Positions 1 through 8,070 of a stretch of 64,000 nt of DNA are shown here, piece by piece (position 1 is the stretch's first letter; each line of letters opens with the position of its first letter). The translations under genes and the position numbers were made by a program. The notes beneath the pieces were generated by a model that was given only the letters and a program-made list of their open reading frames with translations, was not told the DNA's origin and did no database searches. Origin of the DNA: Firm-04 sp045627405 (lineage in GTDB: Bacteria; Bacillota; Clostridia; Oscillospirales; Ruminococcaceae); contig JAZQNP010000040.1 of NCBI GenBank assembly GCA_045627405.1, forward strand, positions 1 to 64,000. The letters run 5' to 3'.

Positions 1-1340
1 AGCACATCGCCGCTGCCGCCCTTGCTCATGCCGGAGTTACCTGTCGTGTTAACCGCAGCATGTTCGGCGGTCGCCACAATGGTTCCTGCGCCTTTGAGCA
101 CCACAACCGTCTTGGGAAAGCGCGTTGCCAACCGTTTTGCCGCGGACATGCGGTCTTTTTCGACATCTGCGGCGGAAATATGCAGCAGGCGGCTCATTTC
201 TCCCGGATGCGGCGTCAGAATGATCGGTGCTTTCGCTTTCTGTAATATATCTATGCCGGATGCAATCGCATTTAGACCATCTGCATCCAAAATGATCGGA
301 CAGCTCAGCTGCGTAATCAGCGATGCGATCAGTTGCCGGAGCGATTCTGATTTTCCCAAGCCGCAGCCGATCATGACTGCACTGCATGTTTTGGCGTATT
401 CCAGAATCGTATGCAGTGCCTGATGTGTGAGAATGCCGTCGCTGTCTGTCGGGAGGGGGAGTATCATCGCTTCCGGTGTGCTTTGCACCAGCATCCGGCA
501 GATGTCAATGTCCGAGCCGAGGCAATATGTGCCGACGCCGCAGCGCAATGCTGCCTGTGATGCGAGAATTGCTGCGCCCGGCATATTGCGTGAGCCTGCA
601 ATGCTCAGCAGTCTGCCGAACATCCCTTTGTGTGACTGGGACGGCCGGTTCGGCATTGCAGCATGCACGGTGTCGGCGGAGATGCGCGTGACCGGATAAT
701 GCAGCTGCGCAAACGCTTCTTCGGGGATGCCGATTTCCACGAGATAAATCGCGCCGCAATATTCACTCAGCGGCGCAAGAAATAAGCCGATCTTGGCAGC
801 CCCGAATGTGACTGTTGCAGTGCAGTGCGGTGTTCCCTCGGCTGCGACGCCGCTCATGCCGCTGCCGCCGCTTGGAATATCCACCGCGATGCACATGGCT
901 TCGTTTTCTTCGATCATCGCAAACAGCTCCCGGATATTCGGGCTTAATTCCCCGCGAAAACCAATGCCGAACACGCCGTCTACTACAAACTGCGCACTTC
1001 GGACAGCTTCCTTGATCTCTTCCTGATGATGCAGCACCTTGACATTTTGCATCGCACGAAACTGCATGTGTGCAGTGCGTGTCTTGACCGGACCGCAGAC
1101 CATGCAGACTGTGATGCGGTATTTCTTTGACAGCAGCCGCGCTGCTACAAAACAGTCGCCCGCATTATTGCCGTTGCCGCAGAGAAACAGAATGCTGTCA
1201 ATTTCTGCCTCCTTGGCATAGCGGGAGAGATGCTCTGCAAGCCCTTTTCCTGCATGCTCCATCATCTGATCGTAGGTGCATCCCGAGGCATTTGTGCTCT
1301 CTTCCAGTTTGAGCATTTCAAGCGGTGTTACCAATCGCAT
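1..1340 (-). CDS. nnr: Bifunctional NAD(P)H-hydrate epimerase / ADP-dependent NAD(P)H-hydrate dehydratase, C-terminus cut by window edge
   Basis: Repairs damaged nicotinamide cofactors in the cytoplasm: the N-terminal YjeF-type domain epimerises R- and S-NAD(P)HX and the C-terminal ribokinase-fold domain dehydrates S-NAD(P)HX using ADP. I translated the minus strand from 1340; it stays open for 446 codons and runs off position 1. Seen: an epimerase core with GNGNNAGDCF near residues 56-65 and DIPSG near 143, then the dehydratase domain with HKGMFG, GCGLGKS, LDADGLNA and TPHPGEM, ending in KGGSGD just before the edge. That last motif holds the catalytic Asp of the dehydratase family. The start is ATG 1340 with a GGAGGA ribosome site at 1348-1353. 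It is the distal gene of a minus-strand run. Family assignment is firm; only the extreme C-terminus is missing. Confidence 0.95.
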   Translation of the reverse strand, partial: MRLVTPLEMLKLEESTNASGCTYDQMMEHAGKGLAEHLSRYAKEAEIDSILFLCGNGNNAGDCFVAARLLSKKYRITVCMVCGPVKTRTAHMQFRAMQNVKVLHHQEEIKEAVRSAQFVVDGVFGIGFRGELSPNIRELFAMIEENEAMCIAVDIPSGGSGMSGVAAEGTPHCTATVTFGAAKIGLFLAPLSEYCGAIYLVEIGIPEEAFAQLHYPVTRISADTVHAAMPNRPSQSHKGMFGRLLSIAGSRNMPGAAILASQAALRCGVGTYCLGSDIDICRMLVQSTPEAMILPLPTDSDGILTHQALHTILEYAKTCSAVMIGCGLGKSESLRQLIASLITQLSCPIILDADGLNAIASGIDILQKAKAPIILTPHPGEMSRLLHISAADVEKDRMSAAKRLATRFPKTVVVLKGAGTIVATAEHAAVNTTGNSGMSKGGSGDV

Positions 1341-1373
1341 AGCATTATCCTCCGAAAGGTAATTTCTGTGCTG

Positions 1374-1901
1374 TTATGCCTCCGTTGTTTCAGCGGACGG
1401 CTCCCAGCGAAAGCCGAGATTGCGCGGCAGTTTTTTTGCAAGATAAGAAAGGATGTCATCATTGGGTGTGATCAGCAGGCGGCACGGTCCGTATTCTGCA
1501 TGGTCAAAATCTGCATAATAGGCACTGCCGTCCTGTTCAGCGCAGGCGAGTACCAACGTCTGATTGGCTTGGATGGAAGGTGCGCTGCCCAGATTGCCGA
1601 ATGCCGTGAATTTCAGAATCGAAACTGTCAGCATCGGGCTGCGCTTACTCTGCGCAAGTATTTTCGTGATCACCAGCTCGTCGCCGGAAATGACATATTC
1701 ATATTCGATGCTGTTCTGCGTCCAGAGATACCATGTGCCGAATCCGATTGCCAGCGTCAGCAGCAGCATCAGAATGTGAACGGTAAATGCCAGTATGAGT
1801 GTGAAAAGGGCAAGCAGCACGCCGCCGAAGAGAATTGCTGTTTTTTTGCCCTGATTGTCTCGCTTTGGAACAATCAGTTCGCGGTAATCCGAACCGAGCA
1901 T
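1374..1901 (-). CDS. Small membrane protein, DUF6106-like
   Basis: 175 residues. Residues 1-20 are charged, two adjacent hydrophobic segments span about 22-60, and a soluble C-terminal domain of mixed beta character follows (EYVISGDELVITKI, then a CRLLITPNDDILSYLAK stretch). The layout, two membrane passes then a PH-like cytosolic domain, is shared with small clostridial membrane proteins filed as DUF6106; that name is from memory and not tested here. It lies 33 bases upstream of nnr and 27 bases downstream of the diguanylate cyclase on the same strand, so it may be cotranscribed with either. No enzymatic motif is visible and I assign no function. Confidence 0.7.
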   Translation of the reverse strand: MLGSDYRELIVPKRDNQGKKTAILFGGVLLALFTLILAFTVHILMLLLTLAIGFGTWYLWTQNSIEYEYVISGDELVITKILAQSKRSPMLTVSILKFTAFGNLGSAPSIQANQTLVLACAEQDGSAYYADFDHAEYGPCRLLITPNDDILSYLAKKLPRNLGFRWEPSAETTEA

Positions 1902-1928
1902 GTGTTTGATTCCTTTCGTCTGATGATA

Positions 1929-3398
1929 TTATACATGGGCATCTGCGGGAACAGCCGGACTGTTTTGCTCTGCTTCCAGCCGCTCTCTCTCATGCAGCTG
2001 CCGTTTGCGCGTATACATGATCTGATCTGCACGGTCGAACAGCATAACCGAGGTCTCGCTGCCGTTATATTCTGCGGTGCCGAAGCTGAATGTCACATGT
2101 CCTGTCATAAACTCAAATTGCAGCTGAGAAAACCGGTCGAGTGCTTCCTGCATGATCTTCTCTGCCCGTTTGCTGCCGCAGTTGAAAATGACAGCGAATT
2201 CTTCTCCGCCATAGCGGAAAACGTCTCCGTAATTGCCGCAGACTTCTGTCAGCATATCTGCCAGTGCGATGAGGATAATGTCGCCGTTGACATGTCCGTA
2301 GGTGTCGTTGACGCGCTTGAAGCTGTCGATGTCGGAAATCGCTACGGTCACTTTTCCGCCGTTTTCACGCGAGTACGCCAATGCTTCATCCAGCATCGGA
2401 TAGAATGTCGCATGATTCAGCAGACCGGTCATGGCATCGCGGTTGAGGCGTGCGCGGATCTCGGTGATGTCATCGAATGTCAGGAGTTTGCCGTGCTGCC
2501 CGTCGTCGCTGCTCCATTCATCCATACGACGCTGATACGTTGCCGTGCCGACCTGAATTGCAGAGAAATGATCCGAACAGAGTACCGAAAGATCCTGCCG
2601 GTTGGTGCGGGTCTGCGTCATTAGCTGCGGGATGATCTGCATCGCAGCGCGGTTTGCGTATACAAGACGGTATTCACTGTCGAGAAAGATGAGTCCGGTT
2701 GCCATGCTTTGCAGCATTTCGTCCTTGTTGAGCATGCCGTATCGGAAGATTGCCAGTGCTGCAATCATCGAACCGATCATCACGCCGAGTACGCTGATGT
2801 CGTAACCGTTTGTCCAGCCTGCCAGATAAACAATCAAGGAGAGAAACGGAAGCAGACCAGAGAGAATCAGAAGCGTATTTGCTCTTTTTTCCCTTCCGCG
2901 CAGCGAAGCACGCTGATACAAACAAAATGCAAAATATGCCATAGCCTGTGCGGTGTTATAGCACATATAAAGATAGTAGACGGGACCTGCTTCCATGAGG
3001 AGCAGACCGTTTGTGTCCAGCTCGACCGAGCTGTAATATAGCAAATGATCCTCAAAGCTGAATACGAAGCAAAGCACAAGGATCGGGACAAGATATAAAA
3101 ATCCCTGCAACATCCTGCTGATTTTGAAGTCGTAGTACCGTGAGACCAGCATAATCAGCATCGGACTCACAAATACTCTGCCCATATATCCGAATTTCAC
3201 AGCGGAGAGCTTTGCGGTCAATCCCGGTTCGTTCAGTTCGAGGTAGTAGGAGAGAAGGATCAGCGCGGAACTGAACAAGCCCAGCACGGCAAAATCACGG
3301 TAAGCATTGTCGTGCTGATCCATCAGGATCACGATGATGGAAGAACCGGTCAGCACCAGACCGAACATCAGAAAATATGACATGACGGTAATTGTCAT
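1929..3398 (-). CDS. Membrane diguanylate cyclase (7TM sensor, PAS-like, GGDEF)
   Basis: Predicted to make cyclic di-GMP from GTP. The 489-residue protein has about seven hydrophobic N-terminal segments (residues 5-220) of the kind found in histidine-kinase N-terminal 7TM regions, a PAS-like linker (about 230-310, with GLIFLDSEYRLVYANRAA), and a C-terminal GGDEF domain with the active-site motif as GGEEF inside RYGGEEFAVIF. The inhibitory RxxD site five residues before that motif is absent (GNYG instead), so product inhibition is not expected. I start it at ATG 3398 and not at the in-frame ATG 3416, because the AAGGGGGAT ribosome site lies between the two and is correctly spaced for 3398. It is divergent from the pectate lyase gene across a 295-base gap. 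Ligand of the sensor is unknown. Confidence 0.92.
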   Translation of the reverse strand: MTITVMSYFLMFGLVLTGSSIIVILMDQHDNAYRDFAVLGLFSSALILLSYYLELNEPGLTAKLSAVKFGYMGRVFVSPMLIMLVSRYYDFKISRMLQGFLYLVPILVLCFVFSFEDHLLYYSSVELDTNGLLLMEAGPVYYLYMCYNTAQAMAYFAFCLYQRASLRGREKRANTLLILSGLLPFLSLIVYLAGWTNGYDISVLGVMIGSMIAALAIFRYGMLNKDEMLQSMATGLIFLDSEYRLVYANRAAMQIIPQLMTQTRTNRQDLSVLCSDHFSAIQVGTATYQRRMDEWSSDDGQHGKLLTFDDITEIRARLNRDAMTGLLNHATFYPMLDEALAYSRENGGKVTVAISDIDSFKRVNDTYGHVNGDIILIALADMLTEVCGNYGDVFRYGGEEFAVIFNCGSKRAEKIMQEALDRFSQLQFEFMTGHVTFSFGTAEYNGSETSVMLFDRADQIMYTRKRQLHERERLEAEQNSPAVPADAHV

Positions 3399-3573
3399 CG
3401 TGATCCCCCTTTTCATTCAGATTCGCCGGAAAACGAATACTATCCCACTATTATTATTTTATCACGATACAATGGAAAAGTCAACGCGATTTTGTAAAAG
3501 ATTATGTGACGCTTCTCTAAACCATTTGTAAATATGGTAAAAAATAAAACATGAAAAGAGAGATTGCCATGAA

Positions 3574-3600
3574 AAAAGTGCAAAAACCCATTGCACTTTT
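3574..3600. promoter_or_regulatory. Inverted repeat over the pectate lyase -35 box (candidate operator)
   Basis: AAAAGTGCAA (3574-3583), a 7-base loop, then TTGCACTTTT (3591-3600): perfect 10-base arms. The right arm contains the -35 hexamer of the pectate lyase promoter, so a bound protein would block polymerase. The rest of 3399-3693 shows only the promoter below. A weak terminator is the alternative, but no upstream gene reads into it. Confidence 0.5.
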
Positions 3601-3619
3601 GTATGAAATCTGTTATAAT
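3591..3619 (+). promoter_or_regulatory. Sigma-A promoter of the pectate lyase gene
   Basis: -35 TTGCAC at 3591-3596, 17-base spacer, -10 TATAAT at 3614-3619 preceded by TGT (extended -10). Leader to the start codon is about 68 bases with a GGGGGA ribosome site near 3681. Confidence 0.75.
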
Positions 3620-3693
3620 ATATTTATCATCGGATATGTTTGCCCGATGAAACCATGAAACAAACATGAAAACAAATACAGGGGGAATCAAAA

Positions 3694-5529
3694 ATGAAAA
3701 AATGGATTTGCAGAGCATCTGCTGCGATGCTCGCTGCGGCACTGACGCTTTCTGCGTCCGCATACCCGCTGCCGCTGCCGGCTGCCGATTCCGCGCAGGT
3801 TGCATATGCTGCAGATGACGACTACCCGTGGAGCACCTATCTCAAAAACTCCGCTGATTGGTTCGGGACCAGCGAGGCCCTGACCGTCGCGGAAGCCTGC
3901 CTGACCTATCAGGTATCCGGCGAGGGAGGCTGGGAAAAAGGGATGGGAACCGCCCATACCGGTGACTGGGCGCACTCTACCATCGACAATGACGCGACCA
4001 CATCTCAGATCCGCTTCCTGATGCGCTGCTATCAGCAGACGGGAGACAGCAGATATTTTCAGTCTGCAATGAAGGGTGTGGACTGCCTCTTTTCTATGCA
4101 GTATTCCAACGGCGGCTATATGCAGAACCTCAACACTGCCGGCACTTATCACGCACATATTACGCTCAATGACGGTGCGTATCTGCATGTCATGGAGATC
4201 ATGAAGGAAATGAGTACCAAGACGGGCGATTTTACGTCTGTCACCGATGCTTATGCCGCAAAAGCCGCAACCTCGCTTGAAAAGGCAGTTCAGTGTCTGC
4301 TGGATATGCAGATCAAAGTGAACGGCGTGAAAACGGCGTGGTGTCAGCAGCACGACGAAAATACACTCGCACCTGCTTCCGCAAGAGCCTATGAGCTGCC
4401 GTCCATCTGTACCAGTGAGAGTGCGGGCATCATCACATTCCTCTATCAGATGGCAAAGGAAACCGGCAGAAATGACATCATCCAAAGCGTCAATGCGGCG
4501 ATTACATGGTTCAAATCTGCGGCTCTTTATGATATTACCTTTGACTGGAACAGCGATCAGACGGATAAGGTTGTGACAAAGGTGCCGGGCGCAGGTCCGA
4601 TCTGGGCGCGCTTCTACACGCTGGATACCAGTGTGCCGCTGTTCTCTGACCGCGACGGCGGTACCTACTATGATGTATCGCAGATCAGCCAGGAACGCCG
4701 CACCGGATATGCGTGGTACGGCAACTGGGGCAAAAATATCATTACGCTCGCACTGCTGGAAGAAACGGTTGTTGAGCCGACTGTTCTCAACGGTACCCTG
4801 ATTGAATCTCTGACCGTTTATGATACCGAAAACGGTGCGGATTGGGCGATCGGTAAGAATCTCGGCGTCGGAAGTACGATTTACGGCGACAGAGAGTTCA
4901 CGGTCGTGACACTTCCCTCTGTGCTGAACGGTGCCGAATATATCCGGACTGCATGTGATTCAAAGAACTACACCGGCGATCTTGCCGATCTGACCGCTGC
5001 ATCCGATGTGACGGTTTATGTGCTGGTTGACATGCGGCTGATTGAGGATCAGGGCATCATGCCGGCGTGGCTGAACGGCTGGACTGCTCTTGATTCTGTT
5101 GCAAACAGCTCAAACACCGTGACGTATGAGATGTTCAGCCGGGTTGTCAATGCCGGCGAGACGGTGACGCTGGGCAGCAATATGACCGGCAGCAGTGTGG
5201 TCAACTATTTTGCCGCTGTGCAGCCCTATGTGCCTGCGACAACCACGACGACAACCACAACGACGACAACCACGACAACAACTACCACCACAACAACGAC
5301 AACCTCGGAAAATCTGACAAAGCATACCGGTGATGTGGACTGCAACGGCGATGTTGAGCTTGCAGATGCCGTTCTGCTCGCCAAGGCTCTTGGCGGCGCA
5401 GCCGGCGGTGAGCTGTCTGTTCAGGGCAATATCAATGCCGAATGTGACGGCATCAGCGGCGTGAACAGCGGCGATCTCAGCACACTTCTTCGGTATATCG
5501 CCGGAAACATCAAGGAGTTTCCTGCCTGA
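3694..5529 (+). CDS. Secreted pectate lyase (PL10-like) with Thr-rich linker and dockerin
   Basis: Predicted to cleave polygalacturonate by beta-elimination outside the cell, docked on a cohesin scaffold. The 611-residue protein starts with a Sec signal (about 1-33). Residues 40-360 match the PL10 alpha/alpha fold as I know it: ITLNDGAYLHVMEIM, AWCQQHDENTLAPASARAYELPS and SESAGIITFLYQM correspond to conserved substrate-cleft segments. A roughly 150-residue region of unknown fold (365-510) follows, then a PATTTTTT linker (about 514-540), then a dockerin with two EF-hand-like repeats (DVDCNGDVELADAVLLAK and INSGD-like LNSGDLSTLLRYIAG region), ending at the stop. It is a single-gene transcript with its own promoter and inverted-repeat operator. 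PL10 is judged from motifs only; another pectate-lyase family with the same fold is possible. Confidence 0.88.
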   Translation: MKKWICRASAAMLAAALTLSASAYPLPLPAADSAQVAYAADDDYPWSTYLKNSADWFGTSEALTVAEACLTYQVSGEGGWEKGMGTAHTGDWAHSTIDNDATTSQIRFLMRCYQQTGDSRYFQSAMKGVDCLFSMQYSNGGYMQNLNTAGTYHAHITLNDGAYLHVMEIMKEMSTKTGDFTSVTDAYAAKAATSLEKAVQCLLDMQIKVNGVKTAWCQQHDENTLAPASARAYELPSICTSESAGIITFLYQMAKETGRNDIIQSVNAAITWFKSAALYDITFDWNSDQTDKVVTKVPGAGPIWARFYTLDTSVPLFSDRDGGTYYDVSQISQERRTGYAWYGNWGKNIITLALLEETVVEPTVLNGTLIESLTVYDTENGADWAIGKNLGVGSTIYGDREFTVVTLPSVLNGAEYIRTACDSKNYTGDLADLTAASDVTVYVLVDMRLIEDQGIMPAWLNGWTALDSVANSSNTVTYEMFSRVVNAGETVTLGSNMTGSSVVNYFAAVQPYVPATTTTTTTTTTTTTTTTTTTTTTSENLTKHTGDVDCNGDVELADAVLLAKALGGAAGGELSVQGNINAECDGISGVNSGDLSTLLRYIAGNIKEFPA

Positions 5530-5562
5530 ATTGTGGGAAATGCCAAAAACTGCTGCATGTGC

Positions 5563-5591
5563 TTGACAAACGGAACGGAATCGGGTAAAAT
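5563..5591 (+). promoter_or_regulatory. Sigma-A promoter of infC-rpmI-rplT
   Basis: -35 TTGACA at 5563-5568, 17-base spacer, -10 TAAAAT at 5586-5591. It drives a leader of about 190 bases. Confidence 0.8.
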
Positions 5592-5774
5592 ATTCAAGGA
5601 TTGCAAGCGGAACGTCCGGTTCTCACCGTCAGCATATGCGCAGCGGTAATCTACGGCTCATTGATGGATTGGGCATCGTATGCCTGTGATATGATGATGC
5701 GCAGAGAGAGCGAACGGTCTGAACCGGTTGCTCTCTCTGTTTTTTCAGTCATTACGTCAACCGAAACCGTGAAT
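5592..5774 (+). ncRNA. infC operon leader, L20-leader-like attenuator
   Basis: Untranslated leader ending in a stem AGAGAGAGC (5703-5711) with GCTCTCTCT (5730-5738) and six T at 5740-5745, i.e. an intrinsic terminator before infC. Position and gene order match the Firmicutes L20 leader, in which ribosomal protein L20 binds the leader and promotes termination to limit its own operon. The L20-binding structure itself was not modelled. Confidence 0.7.
5703..5745 (+). terminator. Attenuator terminator in the infC leader
   Basis: Nine-base perfect stem with an 18-base partly self-complementary loop, followed by TTTTTT. It lies 43 bases upstream of the coding region, so it must be read through for expression. 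Confidence 0.75.
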
Positions 5775-5788
5775 GGAGGTGCTTGGCA

Positions 5789-6406
5789 ATTAGCAAGCAG
5801 GAACTGCAAATCAATGAGGAGATCCGCGACAAAGAAGTTCTCGTCATCGACGCGGACGGCGAAAAACGCGGCGTGATGTCCGCAAAGGATGCCCAGAAGC
5901 TCGCGTTTGATCAGAATCTCGATCTCGTCAAGATCGCGCCGCAGGCAACCCCGCCTGTCTGCCGTGTGATGGATTACGGCAAGTATTGCTTTGAACAGCA
6001 GAAGCGTGAAAAGGAAGCACGGAAGAATCAGCGCGTCGTTGAGATCAAGGAGATTCGCATGTTCTCCGCGATTGAGGATCACGATTTTGAACGTCTGATC
6101 TCACAGGCGAGAAGATTCCTGCAAAACGGAGACAAGGTGAAGGTCTCGGTGCGGTTCCGGAAGCGTGCGATTGCACATCCGCATCTCGGTGAAGAGCTTC
6201 TCGAAAAGTTCAGAGATGCCTGCCTCGACATCGCTGTGATTGATAAGCCCCCGAAGATGGAGGGCAGAGCCATTGCGATGTTTATGTCACCCAAGCAGAC
6301 AAAACCCGATAAGAACGACAAAAATGCGAAGAAAGCCCAGCAGAAAAATGCAAAGGCTGAGAATGCAGCTCCCGCAGAGACGGAGACAGCCGCAGCAGAA
6401 GTCTGA
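5789..6406 (+). CDS. infC: Translation initiation factor IF-3
   Basis: Binds the 30S subunit, blocks 50S joining and proofreads the start codon. About 205 residues: N-domain with INEEIRDKEVLV, linker with MDYGKYCFEQQKREKEARKNQ, C-domain with GDKVKVSVRFRKR and APKM-like PPKMEGRAI, and an extra Lys/Ala-rich tail (about 172-205) not present in short IF-3s. The start is unusual. A TTG at 5783 lies only 2-3 bases after GGAGGT (5775-5780), too close to be used; the in-frame ATT at 5789 is 9 bases from GGAGG and aligns with the AUU start known for infC in Escherichia coli and Bacillus. I chose ATT 5789. First gene of the infC-rpmI-rplT operon. Confidence 0.95.
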   Translation: MSKQELQINEEIRDKEVLVIDADGEKRGVMSAKDAQKLAFDQNLDLVKIAPQATPPVCRVMDYGKYCFEQQKREKEARKNQRVVEIKEIRMFSAIEDHDFERLISQARRFLQNGDKVKVSVRFRKRAIAHPHLGEELLEKFRDACLDIAVIDKPPKMEGRAIAMFMSPKQTKPDKNDKNAKKAQQKNAKAENAAPAETETAAAEV

Positions 6407-6492
6407 TATGCAACGGCAGATACCGCGCTGTTCGACTTTGTCAGTGCGAAATGACGTTACCATATAAACGAAATTCAAGGAGGAACAATCCA

Positions 6493-6711
6493 ATGGCAGC
6501 CGCAAAGGTTAAGAAAATCAAGGTTAAGACCCATTCCGGCGCGAAAAAGCGTTTCAGCGTCACCGGAAGCGGAAAAGTGAAATTCCAGCACGCATACAAG
6601 CGTCATCGTCTGGTTTCCAAGGATAAGAAGGTTAAGCGCATCGCCAGAAATACCGGTGTTGCAAGCACGGCAAATGCACCGACCATCCGCGAGATGGTTC
6701 CGTATAAGTAA
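6493..6711 (+). CDS. rpmI: 50S ribosomal protein L35
   Basis: 72 residues, slightly longer than the usual 64-66. Basic throughout, with the family pattern KVKTHSGAKKRFSVTGSGK at the N-terminus and HAYKRHRLVSKDKK in the middle. Component of the large subunit. The start ATG 6493 has AAGGAGG at 6477-6483, nine bases upstream; an upstream in-frame ATG at 6451 has no ribosome site and would add non-family sequence. Middle gene of the infC operon. Confidence 0.97.
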   Translation: MAAAKVKKIKVKTHSGAKKRFSVTGSGKVKFQHAYKRHRLVSKDKKVKRIARNTGVASTANAPTIREMVPYK

Positions 6712-6789
6712 GCGGAAACCTGTGCAGCAAACAGCTTTTTACTTGCCGCACTGCGGTGCGGCGGATATTGATTACGGAGGATTAAGAAC

Positions 6790-7143
6790 ATGGCTCGTAT
6801 TAAGGGCGCAATGATGACGCGCAAGAGAAGAAATAAGGTCTTAAAGCTCGCAAAGGGCTATTGGGGCAGCAAATCCAAGCACTTCAAGATGGCAAAACAG
6901 GCCGTCATGAAGTCCGGTCAGTATGCCTACATCGGCAGAAAGCAGAATAAGCGGTACTTCCGCAGACTGTGGATCACCCGTATTTCCGCCGCTTGCAAGC
7001 TCAACGGCATGAACTATTCCACGTTCATGAACGGCTGCAAGAAAGCGGGCATCACCCTCAACAGAAAGATGCTCTCCGAGATCGCTATTCATGATCCGGC
7101 AGGCTTCACCGCGATTGCCGAGCAGGCAAAGGCAGCTCTGTAA
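6790..7143 (+). CDS. rplT: 50S ribosomal protein L20
   Basis: 117 residues, normal length. Shows the long basic N-terminal helix (KRRNKVLKLAKGYWGSKSK) and the globular half with LWITRISAACKLNGMNYSTF. Early assembly protein of the 50S subunit; in Firmicutes it also represses its own operon by binding the infC leader, which fits the attenuator at 5703-5745. A GGAGG sits 9 bases before ATG 6790. An intrinsic terminator follows directly. Confidence 0.97.
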   Translation: MARIKGAMMTRKRRNKVLKLAKGYWGSKSKHFKMAKQAVMKSGQYAYIGRKQNKRYFRRLWITRISAACKLNGMNYSTFMNGCKKAGITLNRKMLSEIAIHDPAGFTAIAEQAKAAL

Positions 7144-7154
7144 TGAATCTGATA

Positions 7155-7190
7155 AACACGCTCTCTCGGAACCGTCAGAGCGTGTTTTGT
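7155..7190 (+). terminator. Intrinsic terminator after rplT
   Basis: AACACGCTCT (7155-7164) pairs with AGAGCGTGTT (7177-7186), followed by TTGT. Short T tract, so readthrough into the next gene is possible. Confidence 0.7.
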
Positions 7191-7233
7191 GTTGTTATGT
7201 GCATGGATCCGATGCCGGATCTCGGAGGGTTTT

Positions 7234-8031
7234 ATGCCGCAAAATGCTGATTTTTTGCAGCCGGGTACCAAGAATAAGACCGTACATGCTTTCTCTCATC
7301 TCAACCGCAGCCGCAGCTTTCGCGAGAAAACCGGCTGCTTTGCGATGGAGGGCTATCGCCTGATTCTCGATGCGATGGAGTCCGGCGTCTGTGTGACGGC
7401 ACTCCTGCTCACGCAAAAGGCACAGGCGCAGTACGCGCAGTCGCTGCTGTTTGCCTCGCCGCAGACCCGTGTGCTTCTGATCTCCGATGCTCTGGCAAAG
7501 GAGATTGCCGATACCGAGAATGCACAGGGCGTCTTTGCCGTCGCGGAGATGCTACCGGAGCAGACACGGATGCCGCAGGCGAATTCCCGCTCGATGCTGC
7601 TGCATCAGGTGCAGGATCCTGCCAATCTCGGCGCGGTTCTGCGTACCGCAGAAGCACTCGGCACTGACGGTCTGTATCTCTATCAGTGCTGCGATCTTTA
7701 CAACCCGAAAACACTGCGCAGCAGTATGGGCGCGCTGTTTCGCGTGCCGCTGTGCAGAATCAAGGATATGCCGCTGTTTTTTGCACACTGCCGTGAAAAC
7801 GGTGTGCAGACCTGTGCGGCGGTCGTGGACCGTGATGCGCAAAAGCTCGGAGCGTTTTCATTTTCCGGCGGTGCGGTCGTGATGATCGGCAATGAGGGGA
7901 ACGGGCTGCCGAGCGATGTCAGCGGGGCATGTGATGTGCGCCTGACAATCCCGATGGCACCTGCCTCCAATTCGCTCAATGCGGCGATGGCTGCCGGACT
8001 GTTTCTCTGGGAGATGCGTTCTGCAACATAA
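7234..8031 (+). CDS. TrmH/SpoU family RNA 2'-O-methyltransferase
   Basis: Predicted to transfer a methyl group from S-adenosylmethionine to a ribose 2'-hydroxyl in rRNA or tRNA. 265 residues. The N-terminal substrate-binding domain covers about 1-100 (KTGCFAMEGYRLILDAMES); the C-terminal SPOUT knot has the three family motifs: VQDPANLGAVLRTAEALG (motif 1), GNEGNGLPSDV (motif 2) and IPMAPASNSLNAAMAAGLFLWE (motif 3). ATG 7234 follows GGAGGG at 7224-7229. Substrate cannot be told from sequence. It sits between rplT and dprA; a paralogue occurs at 59350. Confidence 0.9.
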   Translation: MPQNADFLQPGTKNKTVHAFSHLNRSRSFREKTGCFAMEGYRLILDAMESGVCVTALLLTQKAQAQYAQSLLFASPQTRVLLISDALAKEIADTENAQGVFAVAEMLPEQTRMPQANSRSMLLHQVQDPANLGAVLRTAEALGTDGLYLYQCCDLYNPKTLRSSMGALFRVPLCRIKDMPLFFAHCRENGVQTCAAVVDRDAQKLGAFSFSGGAVVMIGNEGNGLPSDVSGACDVRLTIPMAPASNSLNAAMAAGLFLWEMRSAT

Positions 8032-8070
8032 TGCTACTGAAACGGCTGTTTGCCGGTGGGGGTGTGAAAT

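Noticed and set aside
1230..2624. A 464-codon plus-strand reading frame over the membrane protein and GGDEF gene
   Set aside because: Antisense to two genes with clear motifs; composition (Cys/His/Arg-rich) is that of a shadow frame and it has no ribosome site.
5241..5320. Tandem ACAACC repeats as a microsatellite or CRISPR-like array
   Set aside because: It is the coding sequence of the Thr-rich linker in the pectate lyase, with degenerate codons and no spacers.
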